A stretch of 64,000 bases of DNA from assembly GCA_046160625.1 (NCBI GenBank), contig JBJXGZ010000145.1, positions 57,758-121,757 on the forward strand, written 5' to 3'. Source of the stretch: M3007 sp046160625 (GTDB lineage Bacteria > Bacteroidota > Bacteroidia > Chitinophagales > Saprospiraceae). Numbering within the stretch: the first letter of the stretch is position 1; each line of letters opens with the position of its first letter. Shown here one piece after another: positions 8,155 through 15,718 of this stretch. The position numbers and the translations under genes were made by a program. The notes beneath the pieces were generated by a model that had not been told where the DNA came from, did not search any database, and worked only from the letters and a program-made list of their open reading frames with translations.

Positions 8155-8225
8155 CTGGACTTTGGACTGTAAGACCTTGGATTTTAGGAGGGGCATTACC
8201 CAACGTCCTACAGTCCAAAGTCCAG
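8155..8225. repeat. Inverted repeat, perfect 16-bp arms, 'ggactttggact' words
   Basis: Arms 8155-8170 and 8210-8225 are exact reverse complements, flanked by more partial copies of the word up to about 8238. The repeat lies between the convergent S4 and SCP2 genes, three bases after one stop codon and 16 before the other. Confidence 0.82.
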
Positions 8226-8241
8226 CAGTCCAAAGTCTCAC

Positions 8242-8556
8242 TCACATCAAACCAAAAATCTTGGCATACTTGAGCATTTCTCCCGGATTGCTGATTTTGA
8301 GTTTGCCGGTCATCATGGCCATCATGGGGTTAAGGTCGCGAGAGAGGAGTTTGGAGAGCGTTTCGCTGCTAGCGGTGACCTTGCAATTCGCTTCACCCGT
8401 CAAACCTTCCATAACCTCGAGTTTGCCATCATCAAGTTTGATAGTGTACTGTCCTTCATCGGTAACATCGAAGTGAAAAAGGGTGCTGAGACCCTCAACT
8501 GCTTCTGGGGCGACTTTTTCGGGGAGGGAAAAAAGGAATTGTTTTACGTCAATCAT
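8242..8556 (-). CDS. SCP2 sterol-binding-domain protein
   Basis: A 104-residue single SCP2-type domain. The pattern TLFHFDVTDEGQYTIKLDDGKLEVMEG, then CKVTASSETLSKLLSRDLNPMMAMMTGKLKISNPGEMLKYAKIF, matches the family, including the 'G.l...G....' segment near the C-terminus. Such domains bind lipids in a hydrophobic tunnel; the bacterial roles are mostly unknown. No signal peptide is present. The upstream region holds a long 7-bp tandem repeat that could affect its expression. Confidence 0.88.
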   Translation of the reverse strand: MIDVKQFLFSLPEKVAPEAVEGLSTLFHFDVTDEGQYTIKLDDGKLEVMEGLTGEANCKVTASSETLSKLLSRDLNPMMAMMTGKLKISNPGEMLKYAKIFGLM

Positions 8557-8566
8557 GAGTGGAGGT

Positions 8567-8720
8567 AGTGATTGGTGTAATGGTGAATGGTGTAATGGTG
8601 ATTGGTGTAATGGTGATTGGTGATTGGTGATTGGTGATTGGTGATTGGTGATTGGTGATTGGTGATTGGTGATTGGTGATTGGTGATTGGTGATTGGTGA
8701 TTGGTGATTGGTGATTGGTG
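8567..8720. repeat. 7-bp tandem repeat array (tgattgg)n
   Basis: An uninterrupted run of tgattgg from about 8611 to 8720 gives about 15 copies. A degenerate section (attggtgtaatggtg forms) precedes it, from 8567. It lies in the divergent promoter region between the SCP2 gene (start 8556) and the phosphodiesterase gene (start 8791). No inverted partner is present, unlike the other word-type repeats. Confidence 0.92.
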
Positions 8721-8790
8721 AGCAGAAATTTAGCTTGGGGTTTCAGAGAATCTGCTCAATTTCGCCCAAAGGTATAACCATCGTTGGATT

Positions 8791-9708
8791 ATGAAAGACT
8801 GCTTCTGTAAACTGCCACTGTTACTGATAATGCTCACTGCGCTCACATTTCTCGCCTGCAAGATCACTGAAAACCGCCCGGTAAAGACTCCGGCAGGATT
8901 TGATTGGCAGGGACACCGCGGATGTCGGGGACTGATGCCAGAAAATTCTTTACCTGCTTTTTTGAAAGCGCTTGAATTCCCGGAGGTAGTGACGCTCGAA
9001 CTGGACTTAGCGGTATCAAAAGATGGTAAATTGATCGTCAGTCATGAGCCTTGGTTCAGCTCCGCCATTTGCCTTTTGCCGGGCGGCGACACCATCAAAA
9101 AAATAGATTCGGAGAAATTCTTGATTTATTACATGAGTCTTGAAGCAATTCGCAGTTTCGACTGTGGTAGCAAGGTCAACCCGCGATTCCCCGAGCAGCA
9201 GAAAATGAAAACCTACAAACCTGCTTTGTCTGAAGTGGTTGCGGCCGTGTTGCCCATACGACCCAATATCCGCTGGAACATCGAAATAAAAAGTCAACCG
9301 GAATGGGACGGTCTGCGACACCCGCCTGTAGAGGAGTTCGTGCGACTGGTAGTGGCTGAAATCCGTGCTCTGGGACTTGAAAAATCAGCCACTGTACAGT
9401 CTTTTGATGTGCGCGCCCTGAATGCTTTGCATCGTCAAGCCCCCCCCGATTTGCAATTGGCTTTTTTAATTGAAAATGTGGATAGTTTTGAGGTTAACAT
9501 GGCTCGTTTGGATTTCACGCCAGCCATTTATAGCCCATATTATCTGTTGGTTAATAAGGGATTGGTGGAGGAATGTCGCGCCCGTAAAATGAAACTTGTG
9601 CCCTGGACAGTGAACGATGTGAAATCCATGCGCCGTTTGATTCGCCTGGGTGTGGATGGGATTATTACGGACTATCCAAATAAGATCAGGGAGGTTACGG
9701 GGGGCTGA
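8791..9708 (+). CDS. Glycerophosphodiester phosphodiesterase-family lipoprotein
   Basis: A 305-residue GDPD-family enzyme. It has a lipoprotein signal (LTALTFLAC, Cys at about 23) and the TIM-barrel motifs HRGCRGLMPENSL (about 42-54) and ELDLAVSKDGKLIVSHEP, with the catalytic His pair and metal-binding Glu/Asp. VQSFDVRALNALHR and the C-terminal GVDGIITDYPNKI complete the family pattern. It probably hydrolyses glycerophosphodiesters in the periplasm, anchored to a membrane. The last 37 bases overlap the convergent glycosyltransferase gene, so the two transcripts are antisense at their ends. Confidence 0.9.
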   Translation: MKDCFCKLPLLLIMLTALTFLACKITENRPVKTPAGFDWQGHRGCRGLMPENSLPAFLKALEFPEVVTLELDLAVSKDGKLIVSHEPWFSSAICLLPGGDTIKKIDSEKFLIYYMSLEAIRSFDCGSKVNPRFPEQQKMKTYKPALSEVVAAVLPIRPNIRWNIEIKSQPEWDGLRHPPVEEFVRLVVAEIRALGLEKSATVQSFDVRALNALHRQAPPDLQLAFLIENVDSFEVNMARLDFTPAIYSPYYLLVNKGLVEECRARKMKLVPWTVNDVKSMRRLIRLGVDGIITDYPNKIREVTGG

Positions 9709-10745
9709 GTTTCTGGAGAAGAAAACAGCGCAAGGTACTTCCGGGCCGTTTCTTCCATCGAAAATGAGGTTTCAGGCAACTTTAGGAAGGGTTGATCCAA
9801 GGCATGGAGCGTCTGCTCAACGAGTGAACCCAGCGTGTCTCCAACCACCGAAATCTGCGGCGCAATTCCAACGGGCGTACTGACCACCCTGCAGCCACAC
9901 ATGGCGGCTTCTACCAATACAAAGCCGAAGGATTCAAATCTAGCCGTGTGCAAGAAGACTTTTGATTCCTGCATTTTGGCCAAAACTTCTGCTCGTGGCA
10001 GGTGACCCGGCAATTGCACAATGTGTTCTAAACCGGCTTCTTGGACGAGGCTTTCAATAACAGACCTGTCTACCCCATCGCCAATAAGTTCGGCGCGGAG
10101 ATTGGGCCTGTACTTGACGATTTCGGCAATCACTTGCAGCCAAAGCGCCCAATTTTTTAAGGGAATAAAGGAGCCGCAGCCCAACACATCTATGGGGCGA
10201 TCATCAGGCAATTTGTCTGGAATTTCGGCGCTGCTCACGCCCCAGGGGATGGTGTAGGCAGCACGTTTGCGGGTCGTTTTTTCAAAGACATCGTTTTGAT
10301 AGTCAGAGACTGCGATCAATCTTTTCACATGGTGGGTTTGAAGAAAATGGCGGTACAAATTATCAGGCAAAACATCCTGACCCATAAGCGTCCTGTAATG
10401 GGGGATCTTCCAACGGGCATGAAGGGTTCGCCCAATCAACCATGCTGGTCCCAACCAAAAACTGTGAATCAAATCGAATTTTTTCTGTTGGTGCGCGGCC
10501 TGTGCATACCGCAGCACCCGAAGCCAGTTGTACCAGCGAAACCATTGCCGATTGAACCCATACCCGGAAATTACAGGTATGCCGTGCCAACGATAAGGAT
10601 TTGAGTGAAAAGGATAGCCAAGGGTAATGATCTCTAAGTCAATGCCTTGTGTACTGAGCGTACGCGCCAACTGTTGTACTGTGGGAAGACAGTTGAGGTC
10701 TTGTTCGTCGGCAGGAAAGCCCGGGCTGAGCCAAAGTACGCGCAT
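9672..10745 (-). CDS. Family 4 glycosyltransferase
   Basis: A 357-residue GT-B enzyme of the GT4 type. The N-terminal Rossmann half has RVLWLSPGFPADEQDLNCLPTVQQLA, and the C-terminal half has VLGCGSFIPLKNW, ELIGDGVDR and the conserved ESFGFVLVEAAMCGCRVVSTPVG (the E-x7-E signature). It should transfer a sugar from a nucleotide donor to a glycan or lipid; the substrate is unknown. It stands alone here, not in a polysaccharide cluster. Its 3' end overlaps the phosphodiesterase gene. Confidence 0.9.
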   Translation of the reverse strand: MRVLWLSPGFPADEQDLNCLPTVQQLARTLSTQGIDLEIITLGYPFHSNPYRWHGIPVISGYGFNRQWFRWYNWLRVLRYAQAAHQQKKFDLIHSFWLGPAWLIGRTLHARWKIPHYRTLMGQDVLPDNLYRHFLQTHHVKRLIAVSDYQNDVFEKTTRKRAAYTIPWGVSSAEIPDKLPDDRPIDVLGCGSFIPLKNWALWLQVIAEIVKYRPNLRAELIGDGVDRSVIESLVQEAGLEHIVQLPGHLPRAEVLAKMQESKVFLHTARFESFGFVLVEAAMCGCRVVSTPVGIAPQISVVGDTLGSLVEQTLHALDQPFLKLPETSFSMEETARKYLALFSSPETQPPVTSLILFG

Positions 10746-10834
10746 AGAGGCTGGAGATTAGGGTAATTTCCTGTTCTTCATAACACAGAAATAGGCTTAA
10801 ACATGGAATAATAAGCAAACGAGCCAAAAACAAA

Positions 10835-10892
10835 ACCGCAAAGGCGCAGAGGCGCAAAGGATTGATTTTCATATAGTTTGCGTCTCTGCGGT
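10835..10892. repeat. Inverted repeat, ~15-bp arms, 'accgcaaaggcgcagagg' words
   Basis: The word cluster at 10835-10860 pairs imperfectly with 10877-10892; the core of about 15 bp has two mismatches. The same word occurs in cleaner form at 15627-15699 and at 42280-42303. The right edge is nine bases from the stop codon of the sterol-desaturase-family gene. Confidence 0.7.
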
Positions 10893-10901
10893 GAAGTAAA
10901 A

Positions 10902-12020
10902 TTAAGTAATTAGTACAAATCCCAATACTGCCACCGCCCATCTCCCCAATTCCGACCACCACGCCCAATTCCTGCCTTCCAAAAGCCCGCCCAAACTTCC
11001 CGTCGTCCATATAATCCAGCCGGTAAGTGCAAGGTTTTGGGTTGTCATGCCCGGTGTGTCGCCCGCAGTTTTAAGGAACAAAAACGTGACTACCAACAGG
11101 ATCACAAATTGCGTCAATACATACGTCGCAATTCGAGGCGGCACTCCTGTTTCGAACTTATGGAAGGTTTGGGCCGACACCGGCTTGGCTTCCACAGAGC
11201 CGCCAAGCGAAGCTGGCAACCAGCCCGGTTTCCGAAAAAGCATTCGAAAGCGGTCGGCCCAGGAGCTTGCCTGCGCGAGCCGCTTCCCCAGCCATGCGTA
11301 GTAATCCACCTGCGCCCACACAGGGTTCCAAGTCGCCAGCGGCACCGTCACACCGTAAACAGGCTCTTCTTCCTCCGCCTGAAATGTGCCAAACCAACGA
11401 TCAAAGATGATCAGCGTACCACCGTGGTTGCGATCAATATATTTTGGGTTAATGCCATGGTGTACCCGGTGGTGCGAGGGCGTGTTAAAAATGTACTCGA
11501 ACACCGGGTGCATTTTCCCAATGGTGCGCGTGTGAATCCAGAATTGATACAGCGTCTGAAAGGTCGCCATCACGAGGAAAGAAGCCGGACTAAATCCCAA
11601 AAATGCCAGGGGCAGGTAGAAAAAGTTGCTCGCAAAAGCCTGAATGGCCGACTGCCTTAAGGCCACACTTAAATTGTACTCCTCACTCTGGTGATGCACA
11701 ATATGCGTACCCCACAAAAAACTGATTTCGTGGGTGCTGCGGTGAAACCAATAATAAAAAAAGTCAACGCCAATGAACACTAAAACAAAGGACCACCATG
11801 CTTCGGGAATCGTCCACAATCGGTGGTCATACGCCCATACATAGCCTGCAAAAAGGATGGTTTTAAACAACACCCCCGTCACCTGCTGCTGAATACCGCA
11901 ACTCAGGTTTGTCACCGCATCGGGGAGGGAATACAATTTTGTGTGTCGAAGCCGGGCCACAAGCAGTTCCAGCCCGATGAGCAGAAAAAAGACCGGGATG
12001 GCGTAGAGCATTATACGCAT
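10902..12020 (-). CDS. Sterol desaturase / fatty acid hydroxylase family membrane protein
   Basis: About 372 residues from the chosen start MRIMLYAIP at 12020; the frame runs further upstream, but that stretch is encoded by intergenic repeats (DHPASAKATGGK). The di-iron histidine clusters of the family are present: HRSTHE, HIVHHQSE and HRVHHGINPKYIDRNHGG. About seven hydrophobic segments suggest a multi-pass membrane enzyme, with an extra helix-rich C-terminus. It could hydroxylate or desaturate a lipid, and the family also includes alkylglycerol monooxygenase-like proteins. Substrate unknown. Confidence 0.87.
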   Translation of the reverse strand: MRIMLYAIPVFFLLIGLELLVARLRHTKLYSLPDAVTNLSCGIQQQVTGVLFKTILFAGYVWAYDHRLWTIPEAWWSFVLVFIGVDFFYYWFHRSTHEISFLWGTHIVHHQSEEYNLSVALRQSAIQAFASNFFYLPLAFLGFSPASFLVMATFQTLYQFWIHTRTIGKMHPVFEYIFNTPSHHRVHHGINPKYIDRNHGGTLIIFDRWFGTFQAEEEEPVYGVTVPLATWNPVWAQVDYYAWLGKRLAQASSWADRFRMLFRKPGWLPASLGGSVEAKPVSAQTFHKFETGVPPRIATYVLTQFVILLVVTFLFLKTAGDTPGMTTQNLALTGWIIWTTGSLGGLLEGRNWAWWSELGRWAVAVLGFVLIT

Positions 12021-12047
12021 GGTGAGTAGGTGATTGGTGGATTGTTT

Positions 12048-12075
12048 ACCCCCCGTAGCCTTGGCGGAGGCGGGG
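12048..12075. repeat. Dispersed palindromic repeat (ccgtagccttggcggagg form)
   Basis: A copy of the accYgccgWagcYtt...gcgaaggYggg family, between the sterol-desaturase-family gene and the propeller-amidohydrolase gene. It is flanked by gtgattggtg words like those at 8567-8720. Confidence 0.72.
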
Positions 12076-12250
12076 TGATCGGTGAATGGTGTGCCAATTC
12101 CGTGCAAATTTCGGAGAAAAAAAACCAATGGTTCCATATCCAATTTGCCAGGCTCATTTTGGCTGATGGCGGCCAAGGCTCTGCCACTCGTCTATCTTTC
12201 CCCTCATGTCTGCAAAAGGCAGTATTTATGCGCTCTTAATCATAATTTGC

Positions 12251-15200
12251 ATGAAATACACACCAAATCTTTTTTCTGTTCTTTCCAACCTTGCCTCTAA
12301 ATGTGGCGGAATTGCTTGTATTTGTCTGCTTTTTAGCATATCGCTCTCTGCACAAGAAAAACCCAAATGGGATGTCTCCAACCCACCGGGAGGTGTGCCC
12401 TATCGCGACGTGGAATTTACGACCACGGAAGGCACCTGGATGTGTCTCGACCTCAGCCCTGATGGCAAAACCATCGTGTTTGATATGCTTGGCGATATAT
12501 ATACACTACCCATTGCTGGCGGCACGGCTACTTGCATTCGCTCGGGCCTGGCCTGGGAGGTGCAGCCGAGATTCTCTCCCGATGGGACCAAAATTTCCTT
12601 CACCAGCGACGCTGGCGGGGGTGACAATATTTGGTACATGAATGCCGACGGCTCCAAAGCCAAACAGATCACCAAGGAAAGTTTTCAATTGCTCAATAAT
12701 GCGGATTGGGTTGACAATGAATACATTGTAGCCCGAAAACACTTTACATCTGCCCGCTCGCTCGGTGCAGGCGAAATGTGGATGTACCACCTTTCGGGCG
12801 GTAGTGGCGTGCAACTCACCAAGCGCAAAAACGACCAGCAAGACGTGAACGAACCTTCTGTTTCGCCCGACGGACGGTACATTTATTTCAGCGAGGATAT
12901 GTACGGCGGCGGTTTTTTCCAGTACAATAAAAACCCGAACACTCAAATTTTTGCCGTGCGCCGCTACGACCGCGTGGAAGGGAAAATCGAGGAGGTAACG
13001 GGCGGCGCTGGCGGGGCTTGTCGCCCGCAGGTTTCGCCAGATGGCGGATTATTGGCATTTGTGCGCCGAGATGACACGAAAACGGTGTTGTGCATCCGCG
13101 ATTTGGCGACGGGCCTTGAGTATCCAATTTACGATGGATTGGACAAAGACCAGCAGGAAGCCTGGACGGTTTTTGGGTGCTATCCGGGATTTTCGTGGTT
13201 TCAGGACATGGACGGCTTCAACCACCGAAAATTCATTGTCATTTGGGCTGGTGGAAAAATCAAGCGCCTGGATCTGAGTATCAAATTCACCGAAGACGAC
13301 TTCGCGGGTTGGGGAGTAAAAGGTGTGAGCGACATACCATTCACCTGCAATGTAAAAACCAAAGTGGCGGAGACTTTACGCTTCGAAAACAAGGTGTTTG
13401 AACCTGAATTCTCCGCGAAAGCCATTCGCAATGCCATTACCTCGATGGACGGAAAAACGCTGATTTTCAATGCAACAGGATATTTGTACCGCAAAAATTT
13501 ACCCAACGGAACGCCGGAAAAAATTGCCGGCGACGAGAATAATCTGGCCGGAGAACCCGCTTTCTCTCCCGATGGGAAAACACTCGTTTACACCACATGG
13601 AACGACGAAAAACGCGGAGGGATCCAATTGTTTGGCGCTTCTAAATCTCCAGTGATCAAAGGTCTCAGCAACTATATTTACCGTACTCCCTCATTCTCCC
13701 CAGACGGCAAACAAATCGTGTTCCGAATTCAGGATGGCGACGACGAAATGGGGCCCGCCATGACCGACAAGCCAGGTATATACATTGCAGACGCAACCGG
13801 AACGGAAAACCCACGGTTCGTTAGCGACCAAGGTGAAAACCCCAAATTCTCCGCCGATGGCAAACGGATTTTTGTACAAACCGGGGGCGCTCTTTTTGGC
13901 GGGCTGGACAAAAGCCTGAAATCCTACGACCTCAACGGCAAGGATGAAAAAGTGCATGTCAAGTCAAAATACGCACACTCATTCACGGTTTCACCTGATG
14001 GCAAATGGCTGGCATTCATTGAGTTGCACAAAACCTACATCTGCGCGTTTCCACAAATTGGCAAAACCCTCGACCTCAGCGCCGACACCAAAGCGGTGCC
14101 TGCTACCGTCGTCAGCCGCGATGCTGGCTACAACCTGCATTGGAGCGGCGATTCACAAAAACTGCACTACACGCTCGGCGAGGAATACTTCACGATTGAC
14201 CTGAAAGACCGCTTTATTTACCTGCCCGGTGCGCCGGACTCCTTGCCGCCATTGCCGGAGGCAGGCCTGAAAATTGGCCTGAGCCTTTCAACAGACAAAC
14301 CCGAAGGCACCGTAATTTTTGAGAATGCACGCATCATCACCATGGAAGGCGATTTGATAATTGAAAACGGCGCAATTGTCGTGTACCAAAACAAAATCGA
14401 GTCCGTAGAAACCATGGAAGTGTACAGTAGCAAGCGGATAAAACGCGCCGCACCAGTGAAAATCATTGACTGCAAAGGCAAAACCATTATGCCCGGAATT
14501 ATTGATGTCCATGCCCACCCTGGCAACTTCCGATTTGGCCTAAACCCGCAAAAACAATGGGAATACCACGCCCAGCTCGCTTACGGAATCACGACCCAGC
14601 ACGACCCTTCCGTGAATTCCGAGATGGCGTTTTCCAATGCCGAAATGCTCAAAGCGGGTCGCATGGTTGGGCCGCGTTTGTACTCCACAGGAACGATTTT
14701 GTACGGTGCCGACGGCGATTTCAAAGCGCCCATTAATTCGCTCGACGATGCGCGTTCTACCCTGCGCCGCACAAAGGCCTGGGGAGCGTTTTCGGTAAAA
14801 AGTTACAATCAACCGCGCCGCGATCAACGCCAGCAGGTCATCGCTGCTGCCCGGGAATTGAACATGCTGGTAGTACCGGAGGGTGGTTCGTTTTTCCATC
14901 ACAACCTCACACAAGTCGTTGACGGCCACACAGGTATCGAACACAATATCCCCGTGGCGCCCTTGTACAACGACGTGGTTACCATGTGGGGAAAAACCAA
15001 TACACACAACACTCCTACGCTCATTGTGAATTACGGCGGCCTTAACGGTGAATACCAGTGGTACCAAAATTCAGAAGTCTGGAAAAAGAAGCCCTTGTTA
15101 AGTTTTACCCCAAAACACATTCTCGACGAGCGCAGTCGCCACCGCACCATGGTACCTGAAGAGGAATACCAAAATGGTCACATCCTGGTATCCAAGTCTT

Positions 15201-15628
15201 GTACAAAGCTACAGAATGCCGGCGTTAACATCAACCTTGGCGCACACGGCCAACTCAATGGTCTCGGTGCGCACTGGGAACTCTGGATGATACAGCAAGG
15301 CGGCATGTCGAATCTTCAGGCCCTGCGCTGTGCCACGCTCAACGGCGCAAAATACCTGGGCATGGACAAGGAAATCGGTTCCTTGGCGGTAGGCAAATTG
15401 GCTGATCTCATTGTGTTGGATAAAAACCCACTAGAGAATATCCAAAACACAGAGAGCATCCGCTACGTGATGGTCAACGGTCGTTTGTACGATTCAGGAA
15501 CCCTGAACGAAATCGGAAATTACGACAAGAAACGCTCGAAATTCTGGTTTGAACAGCCAGGAAGTCAGACGAGTGGTGCAGGGATGCAGCATACTTGCCA
15601 TGAGCAGAAGTGTGTGTGCGGGCATTAA
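12251..15628 (+). CDS. Secreted TolB-like propeller / amidohydrolase fusion
   Basis: About 1125 residues. Start chosen at MKYTPNLF (12251), giving a signal peptide ending SLSAQ; the frame is open to 12206. Residues about 40-690 form WD40-like/TolB-type propeller repeats (LSPDGKTIVFDM, FSPDGTKISFTSDA, SPDGRYIYFS, FSPDGKQIVFR, VSPDGKWLAF). From about 700 an amidohydrolase domain begins: GIIDVHAHPG holds the HxH metal pair near 752, with GHTGIEHN downstream and a C-terminal GSLAVGKLADLIVLDKNPLENI strand pair. It is an imidazolonepropionase-like secreted hydrolase. This fusion is common in Bacteroidota and Gemmatimonadota, but the substrates are not established. It is convergent with the cyclophilin gene. 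Confidence 0.88.
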   Translation: MKYTPNLFSVLSNLASKCGGIACICLLFSISLSAQEKPKWDVSNPPGGVPYRDVEFTTTEGTWMCLDLSPDGKTIVFDMLGDIYTLPIAGGTATCIRSGLAWEVQPRFSPDGTKISFTSDAGGGDNIWYMNADGSKAKQITKESFQLLNNADWVDNEYIVARKHFTSARSLGAGEMWMYHLSGGSGVQLTKRKNDQQDVNEPSVSPDGRYIYFSEDMYGGGFFQYNKNPNTQIFAVRRYDRVEGKIEEVTGGAGGACRPQVSPDGGLLAFVRRDDTKTVLCIRDLATGLEYPIYDGLDKDQQEAWTVFGCYPGFSWFQDMDGFNHRKFIVIWAGGKIKRLDLSIKFTEDDFAGWGVKGVSDIPFTCNVKTKVAETLRFENKVFEPEFSAKAIRNAITSMDGKTLIFNATGYLYRKNLPNGTPEKIAGDENNLAGEPAFSPDGKTLVYTTWNDEKRGGIQLFGASKSPVIKGLSNYIYRTPSFSPDGKQIVFRIQDGDDEMGPAMTDKPGIYIADATGTENPRFVSDQGENPKFSADGKRIFVQTGGALFGGLDKSLKSYDLNGKDEKVHVKSKYAHSFTVSPDGKWLAFIELHKTYICAFPQIGKTLDLSADTKAVPATVVSRDAGYNLHWSGDSQKLHYTLGEEYFTIDLKDRFIYLPGAPDSLPPLPEAGLKIGLSLSTDKPEGTVIFENARIITMEGDLIIENGAIVVYQNKIESVETMEVYSSKRIKRAAPVKIIDCKGKTIMPGIIDVHAHPGNFRFGLNPQKQWEYHAQLAYGITTQHDPSVNSEMAFSNAEMLKAGRMVGPRLYSTGTILYGADGDFKAPINSLDDARSTLRRTKAWGAFSVKSYNQPRRDQRQQVIAAARELNMLVVPEGGSFFHHNLTQVVDGHTGIEHNIPVAPLYNDVVTMWGKTNTHNTPTLIVNYGGLNGEYQWYQNSEVWKKKPLLSFTPKHILDERSRHRTMVPEEEYQNGHILVSKSCTKLQNAGVNINLGAHGQLNGLGAHWELWMIQQGGMSNLQALRCATLNGAKYLGMDKEIGSLAVGKLADLIVLDKNPLENIQNTESIRYVMVNGRLYDSGTLNEIGNYDKKRSKFWFEQPGSQTSGAGMQHTCHEQKCVCGH

Positions 15629-15699
15629 TAAACCGCAGAGGCCCTAAGGCGCAGAGTTTAAAATCAATACTCTGCGTCTCCGCGCCTCTGCGGTTTATT
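15627..15699. repeat. Inverted repeat, 31-bp arms, 'accgcagaggcgcagag' words
   Basis: The outer 16 bp are perfect (15627-15642 with 15684-15699), and an inner stem (15649-15657 with 15669-15677) continues the hairpin; the loop is 11 nt. It sits between convergent genes, and the stop codon of the amidohydrolase gene (TAA, 15626-15628) overlaps the left edge. Confidence 0.87.
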
Positions 15700-15718
15700 T
15701 TGCTTAGATCCTGATGCA

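Noticed and set aside
8567..8720. CRISPR array
   Set aside because: The 7-bp unit has no spacers between copies and no cas genes are present; it is a simple tandem repeat.
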